Part shown: positions 60,279-64,000 of the stretch, in pieces
Layout: every line of letters starts with the position of its first letter
Position numbering within the stretch: the first letter of the stretch is position 1
Source of the DNA: a virus
Virus record (IMG/VR): IMGVR_UViG_3300037961_003440
Coordinates: 30,365-94,364 of that record
Length of the DNA stretch: 64,000 nt
Strand: one strand, 5' to 3'
Translations under genes and position numbers: made by a program
Notes under the pieces: model-generated
Told to the model about the DNA's origin: nothing
Database searches by the model: none
Seen by the model: the letters and a program-made list of their open reading frames with translations, nothing else

Positions 60279-60298
60279 ACTTCCCGTTTTTGGGAAGT
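60279..60298. other. Hairpin before the 59622 gene
   Basis: ACTTCCC-GTTTTT-GGGAAGT, a perfect 7-bp stem, about 30 bases before the leftward ATG. The leader contains a second ACTTCC next to the ribosome site, so GGAAGT could pair alternatively. Confidence 0.45.
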
Positions 60299-60345
60299 GC
60301 TATATCAATCCCACAATAAATCATAAGGTATTGCTGCAAAGCGCA

Positions 60346-60357
60346 AACCATATGGTT
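60346..60357. repeat. CCATATGG palindrome, site 8
   Basis: AACCATATGGTT, preceded by CTGCAAAGCGCA as at site 4, followed by CTATTCTTAGGTTCATT. Confidence 0.65.
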
Positions 60358-60427
60358 CTATTCTTAGGTTCATTCGTCATCATCTCTTATGGCGGAGGGT
60401 TCTTTTTATTCTCTATTCATTCTTCAA

Positions 60428-60437
60428 TCCATATGGT
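60428..60437. repeat. CCATATGG palindrome, site 9
   Basis: TCCATATGGT, followed by TCTACTTTGGAGGTTCTT, a direct repeat of the sequence after site 8. Confidence 0.55.
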
Positions 60438-60662
60438 TCTACTTTGGAGGTTCTTGATTTTTTATTTAATTAAATCAAATCTTTTTTTCTGTGATTGCGA
60501 AAACTGCATATTCTTGTCGAAACACCTTTCAAACAGACTATGACAGTAAAATATACATCATTCTGTATAGTAAAAAAGCAGATACAGCAAAACCGATACA
60601 TTTTACCAAATACATACTGTTATAACCCTCTACATACCCTGATATAACATGAGGATTACCTA

Positions 60663-61025
60663 ATGGTGTTCAATTTTTACATTAATCAGGGTTCTGAACC
60701 TAAACACTCAGAAGAATTAGAAGAAATATTAAAGAAAATGGAAAATCATTTCGCAGATTGGGAAGATTTCTATACCTTTTATTCTAAGAGAGCAGGAATA
60801 CCAGAAAAAATGAAAGAACAAATAAGACAATTATACATTGATTTGCGAGAAGATTTTATTAGTATAATTAAACAATACAACAAGAATATACGCCATTTTG
60901 CAGATATACATTCATCAAATAATCCAGATACAGACTTTGAGAATGAAGTTATTAATCAAATGAAAGAGATGGCAAATAACTTTAATAAAAAAGATACAGA
61001 TAATTCTTTTAATATGTATAATTAA
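60663..61025 (+). CDS. Unknown helical protein
   Basis: 120 residues, ATG after GAGGATTACCTA. Mainly helical and charged (ELEEILKKMENHFADWEDFY; QIRQLYIDLREDFISIIKQY). Preceded by a non-coding region with two CCATATGG sites. Not recognised. Confidence 0.5.
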   Translation: MVFNFYINQGSEPKHSEELEEILKKMENHFADWEDFYTFYSKRAGIPEKMKEQIRQLYIDLREDFISIIKQYNKNIRHFADIHSSNNPDTDFENEVINQMKEMANNFNKKDTDNSFNMYN

Positions 61026-61189
61026 ATCTTATTTCTTATTTCGGGAATAGAATTTAATTAAAAAAAAAATTTTCGCTAACGCCAAAAAAATTTGCGGCCA
61101 TTTTTCTGAAAAAGGCTATGGTATATTTTTTACCCTTTTTTATTTTTGCAGCATTATAGTTAAATAGTATTTAATTTTTACATTTTAAT

Positions 61190-61297
61190 ATGACAAGGTG
61201 TAATTACTTAGATGAATGGTTTAACGCTAAGTCAAAAGAAGTTGACAAGAAAGAAAATAAAACCAAAAAATGTTTTGTTACCGGTGGTAAAAAATGA
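61190..61297 (+). CDS. 35-residue protein ending in TGGKK
   Basis: ATG without a clear ribosome site; AT-rich TTAAATAGTATTTAAT 15-30 bases upstream may be a promoter giving a leaderless message. The peptide is basic and ends CFVTGGKK, the same TGGK word found in the next proteins' linkers. The stop overlaps the next start (ATGA). Confidence 0.5.
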   Translation: MTRCNYLDEWFNAKSKEVDKKENKTKKCFVTGGKK

Positions 61298-62364
61298 ATT
61301 GGGAAGATATACTTAAAATAAAAGATACTGCGGGTAACAATCTAATTGTTAGAGATGTAGATAACTTTATTGAAAGATTAAGAGCCGCAGTTAGAGTTGC
61401 AGCAAGTCAATATTTTGGAGAAATATCACAAGCAAAAAGAGAAGGAGAACCAAGAGTTTCTAATATTAATATAAGACAAAATTATATTTCCGATGAAATA
61501 CTAAGAATAAGAATTTCATATAGACATAGAGAATCTAAAGAAAGAGAATTCTTTGAAATTATTTTAAGAGAAGATGAAACAGGTGATTACTATTTCCTTA
61601 GAATAAGTGGGCCGGGAGTTAATTTAACAGATAATAGTATTGTAAGTAGTGAAACAAAATTAATTACTATTATTGTAGAGGCTGTTGAAAGAAATATACA
61701 ATTTAATATTCCTGAAAGTAAAGACCTTAGAGATACTTCAGGTGAAGATAGACAAACTTCTGAACAAACTATTAGAGATGTTGAAGAAGCAAATCCGGGT
61801 TATTTGTATATTAATCAAAAAATGTATAAAATTACAGATTTAGAGGAACAAGCAGATAAAGAGGGTATTACCTATGAACAATTGTTAAGAAGATTAGGTA
61901 GAATTACTAAAGCATTTGGTCAACAACAAACTCCTAAACCATCATTAGGTTCTAAAGCCAAAAGAAAGAAAAAACCATTACCCACAGCACCAGATAAATA
62001 TATAATATATATGACAGAAAAATATAATTCACGAATGTATAGAGGTATTTGGATTCCTATGTGGCGAGATAATCCTCAAAAATTTGATTCAAGACAAGAG
62101 GCTTTAGATTGGCTTACAAGAATGATGATAGAAAGAGGTAATCCGAGAGGATGGACTGTTGAAGGTAATACATATAGTGGTCATGCTGTTGTTTATGATG
62201 GTATTTATGAAATGATAATGGCACCAAGTTATTATTATTATATTGCTGAAGAAAATGAAGAATTACCTGACCCTAATAATCATAATATAAGAGTAGACAA
62301 TACTACAAGAGATAGAGTTTTAGATAGATTAGAGGGTAAAAAATATGACACAGAAAGATACTAA
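61294..62364 (+). CDS. Protein with NWEDILK start and KRKKKPLP linker
   Basis: 356 residues. N-terminus MNWEDILKIKD, then an alpha/beta domain (EILRIRISYRHRESKEREFF), a basic linker SKAKRKKKPLP at about 222-232, and a C-terminal domain with YNSRMYRGIWIPMWRDNPQK. The start and linker recur in the next protein. Possible virion-associated or targeted protein; domains not recognised. Confidence 0.55.
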   Translation: MNWEDILKIKDTAGNNLIVRDVDNFIERLRAAVRVAASQYFGEISQAKREGEPRVSNINIRQNYISDEILRIRISYRHRESKEREFFEIILREDETGDYYFLRISGPGVNLTDNSIVSSETKLITIIVEAVERNIQFNIPESKDLRDTSGEDRQTSEQTIRDVEEANPGYLYINQKMYKITDLEEQADKEGITYEQLLRRLGRITKAFGQQQTPKPSLGSKAKRKKKPLPTAPDKYIIYMTEKYNSRMYRGIWIPMWRDNPQKFDSRQEALDWLTRMMIERGNPRGWTVEGNTYSGHAVVYDGIYEMIMAPSYYYYIAEENEELPDPNNHNIRVDNTTRDRVLDRLEGKKYDTERY

Positions 62365-63913
62365 TTGGGAAGATATTTTAAAAAATCTTTCTTTTGCTAA
62401 TCAAATAACTACAACAGGTGGTAAGACTAAGAGAAAGAAAAAACCATTACCCGATTTTGAACCTGAACCTAAATGTTGGCCTAAAATAGAATTATTTTTA
62501 ACAAAGTTAAGTAACGCTTTTGGTTTATTAGACCCCGAAGCAACCAGAATTATTAATTATCCGTTTAGAGAAGCATTTGATGAAAGTCAATGGTGTAAAT
62601 CATATGATAGTTTAATTAATAATAATATGGCTATTAAAATAAATGGTTTTGATATGCGACCTAATGAAACTAAATATGTAGTTATGCGTATGTTTTTCCA
62701 TTTAGAAAATGACGATTATAATTTAATGCTTAATTGTCATGCAAGATTTGAACATGATAAAGTAGAATATCAAAGTATAAGATTTTACGGGTCGGGTGAA
62801 AAAACGCTCGGTACTGTTTTCGGTGTAGATATATTTGACTTTCAATATACCTCTAATAGAGGCACGAGAGAATTAAATGAATATAACGATTTTAGCAACT
62901 GGGCTTATCAATCAAGAGTTTTAAGATTTATAGATGCTATACAATCTATTGCTAATGAATATACTACGGGAGTAAATATAATAATGGGTACTGAACCATC
63001 ACTTGAAGAACTAAAAACAAGTTTTGTTGAAAAATTCTTTACAAGTAGAAAACCGAGAGGTAGAGATATAAATAAAAGTTTAATTGGACAACAAAAAACT
63101 ACAACGGGTGGTAAGGTAAAAAGAAAAAAGAAACCTTTGCCTGATTTTGAACCAAGTACAGAATGTTATGATTGGTTAAAAGGTTTAGAAAGTGTAATAG
63201 AATCAACAACACCTTTATCAAAACATCATTTCATACACCTCAGTCCTAAATTAGCACAAAGGGAAGATTTATGTTGTTTTATTAAAAGTCATATAGAAAA
63301 AATGTTTAATGAAAGAATGTATTATGATGAACCCTTTAGGAAATTAAATCAAGAAGAAGAAATATATTTTGGTGCAGTTACCAATATGATTGAAAATCCT
63401 GACCATCAACTATTTTTTCAACTTACGGTTGACCCAATGATGGATAAAAGATTGTTTAGATTAGAAGTAGAAATATGCTCTTTTATTTTTCCTAATATTG
63501 CTGCTTATACTCCTTTTCCCGAAGAAATTTTTGAACAAGGTAATACGATATATGGTGATGCTGAAGATTTTTCAATTTGGGTTTCAGACCCCGATTATAG
63601 TGCATATTTTGATGTTTATGATTTGGATATAAAAAATATAGAAGATTATGAAAGCCAAATAATAGATGAGTTAAAAAAATTAAATAAATTTGTAGATTAT
63701 ATAGGTAATAATGATTTTAAATCATCACTTAGGCGTTGGCTTATAACAAAAGCAGCCGAAATAAGTACTACTGATGATGAAATATTTAGTGAAAATTTTG
63801 ACACCAAATTAGCGGAGAGAGCAACTAAATTTAATTTAATGGATGACAGGGTTTTATTTTCAAGTAATGCCTTTTCGTTTTTAGTTAAAGTAATTCAGCA
63901 AAACCTCCCTTAA
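62345..63913 (+). CDS. Two-domain protein with NWEDILK start and two KRKKKPLP linkers
   Basis: 522 residues after GAGGGTAAAAA. N-terminus TQKDTNWEDILKNLSF, then TTTGGKTKRKKKPLPDFEP at about 22-40 and nearly the same TTTGGKVKRKKKPLPDFEP at about 255-273. Each linker precedes a Cys-containing helical domain (KCWPKIELFL; ECYDWLKGLE), suggesting internal duplication. Function unknown. Confidence 0.55.
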   Translation: MTQKDTNWEDILKNLSFANQITTTGGKTKRKKKPLPDFEPEPKCWPKIELFLTKLSNAFGLLDPEATRIINYPFREAFDESQWCKSYDSLINNNMAIKINGFDMRPNETKYVVMRMFFHLENDDYNLMLNCHARFEHDKVEYQSIRFYGSGEKTLGTVFGVDIFDFQYTSNRGTRELNEYNDFSNWAYQSRVLRFIDAIQSIANEYTTGVNIIMGTEPSLEELKTSFVEKFFTSRKPRGRDINKSLIGQQKTTTGGKVKRKKKPLPDFEPSTECYDWLKGLESVIESTTPLSKHHFIHLSPKLAQREDLCCFIKSHIEKMFNERMYYDEPFRKLNQEEEIYFGAVTNMIENPDHQLFFQLTVDPMMDKRLFRLEVEICSFIFPNIAAYTPFPEEIFEQGNTIYGDAEDFSIWVSDPDYSAYFDVYDLDIKNIEDYESQIIDELKKLNKFVDYIGNNDFKSSLRRWLITKAAEISTTDDEIFSENFDTKLAERATKFNLMDDRVLFSSNAFSFLVKVIQQNLP

Positions 63914-63916
63914 TCA

Positions 63917-63930
63917 AAATTTATATATAG
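63917..63930 (+). promoter_or_regulatory. Archaeal promoter TATA box
   Basis: AAATTTATATATAG fits the archaeal TATA consensus. It lies 33 bases before the ribosome site GAGAGGATT and 46 before the ATG at 63963, placing the start site about 20 bases upstream of that ATG. Confidence 0.6.
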
Positions 63931-63962
63931 TTAATTAAAAAATAAATTATTGAGAGGATTAT

Positions 63963-64000
63963 ATGTGGGCTACTATACTTAAGGGTAAAGCCACATCTAA
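63963..64000 (+). CDS. Start of a protein with MWATILK N-terminus (partial)
   Basis: ATG after GAGAGGATTAT; only 12 codons lie in the window. MWATILKGKATSK resembles the W-x-x-IL-K start of the two preceding proteins. Confidence 0.6.
   Translation, partial: MWATILKGKATS

Larger units (their letters stand above)
60249..60662. other. Non-coding region with CCATATGG sites
   Basis: 414 bases between a leftward and a rightward gene. It holds the hairpin at 60279, sites 8 and 9, and a GGCGGAGGGT word (60393-60402) like the ribosome site of units A and B, but without an ATG. No gene is supported. Confidence 0.5.

Noticed and set aside
56178-60437. CRISPR array formed by the CCATATGG repeats
   Set aside because: Repeats are short, spacing is irregular (hundreds of bases), and no cas genes apart from a Cas4-like recombination nuclease are present.
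60331-60543. 70-codon rightward ORF
   Set aside because: It crosses two CCATATGG repeats and has no ribosome site; the repeats explain the sequence.

Overview
The window looks like most of the genome of a tailed double-stranded DNA virus of an archaeon. It is AT-rich and densely packed, with many ATGA, TAATG and TAGTG start/stop overlaps. Ribosome-binding sites read GGTGAT, GGAGGT or GGAGAG, matching the archaeal 16S tail. The replication and transcription genes are of archaeal type: PolB, small primase subunit, PCNA-like clamp, RFC small subunit, ATP-dependent ligase, XPF-type nuclease and TFB. The structural genes are of Caudoviricetes type: HK97-fold capsid protein, head-tail connector, tail tube, frameshifted tail chaperone, tape measure and fibres. 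This mix is what is known for magroviruses, viruses of Marine Group II Euryarchaeota (Poseidoniales). That assignment is inference from gene content.

Layout. 1-25264 (+): virion genes, from the end of the major capsid protein through connector, tail tube, chaperones, tape measure, a 2588-residue baseplate protein and fibres. A 13-bp hairpin with a T tract at 25283-25323 ends the opposing leftward unit. 25345-55581 (-): replication, recombination, nucleotide metabolism, small zinc proteins, TFB, an E1-like enzyme, a JAMM protease, a class II ribonucleotide reductase and a ubiquitin-like protein. 55582-56297: non-coding, with inverted GGGAAAAG repeats, a perfect 16-bp palindrome and a G-rich island; it is the best origin candidate. 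56298-61025: small early-type genes on both strands, among nine copies of a CCATATGG palindrome and two covarying hairpins that precede micro-ORFs. 61190-64000 (+): a series of proteins sharing short N-terminal and basic linker motifs, probably running into head genes beyond the window.

How the genes work together. PolB, clamp, clamp loader, primase, ligase, a RecA-like ATPase, a probable helicase and several nucleases form a nearly complete replisome. PolB and a small zinc protein end in PCNA-binding-like tails. Ribonucleotide reductase, a GuaB-like enzyme and a possible DUF1599 protein point to control of the nucleotide pool. Viral TFB, a possible histone-fold protein and a ribbon-helix-helix-like protein point to control of transcription. 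The most unusual system is a candidate ubiquitin-like pathway: a 73-residue beta-grasp protein ending GG-SCISDDD (53609-53830), an E1/ThiF-type enzyme (45719-46276) and a JAMM protease (44392-44817) that could trim the tail or remove the modifier.
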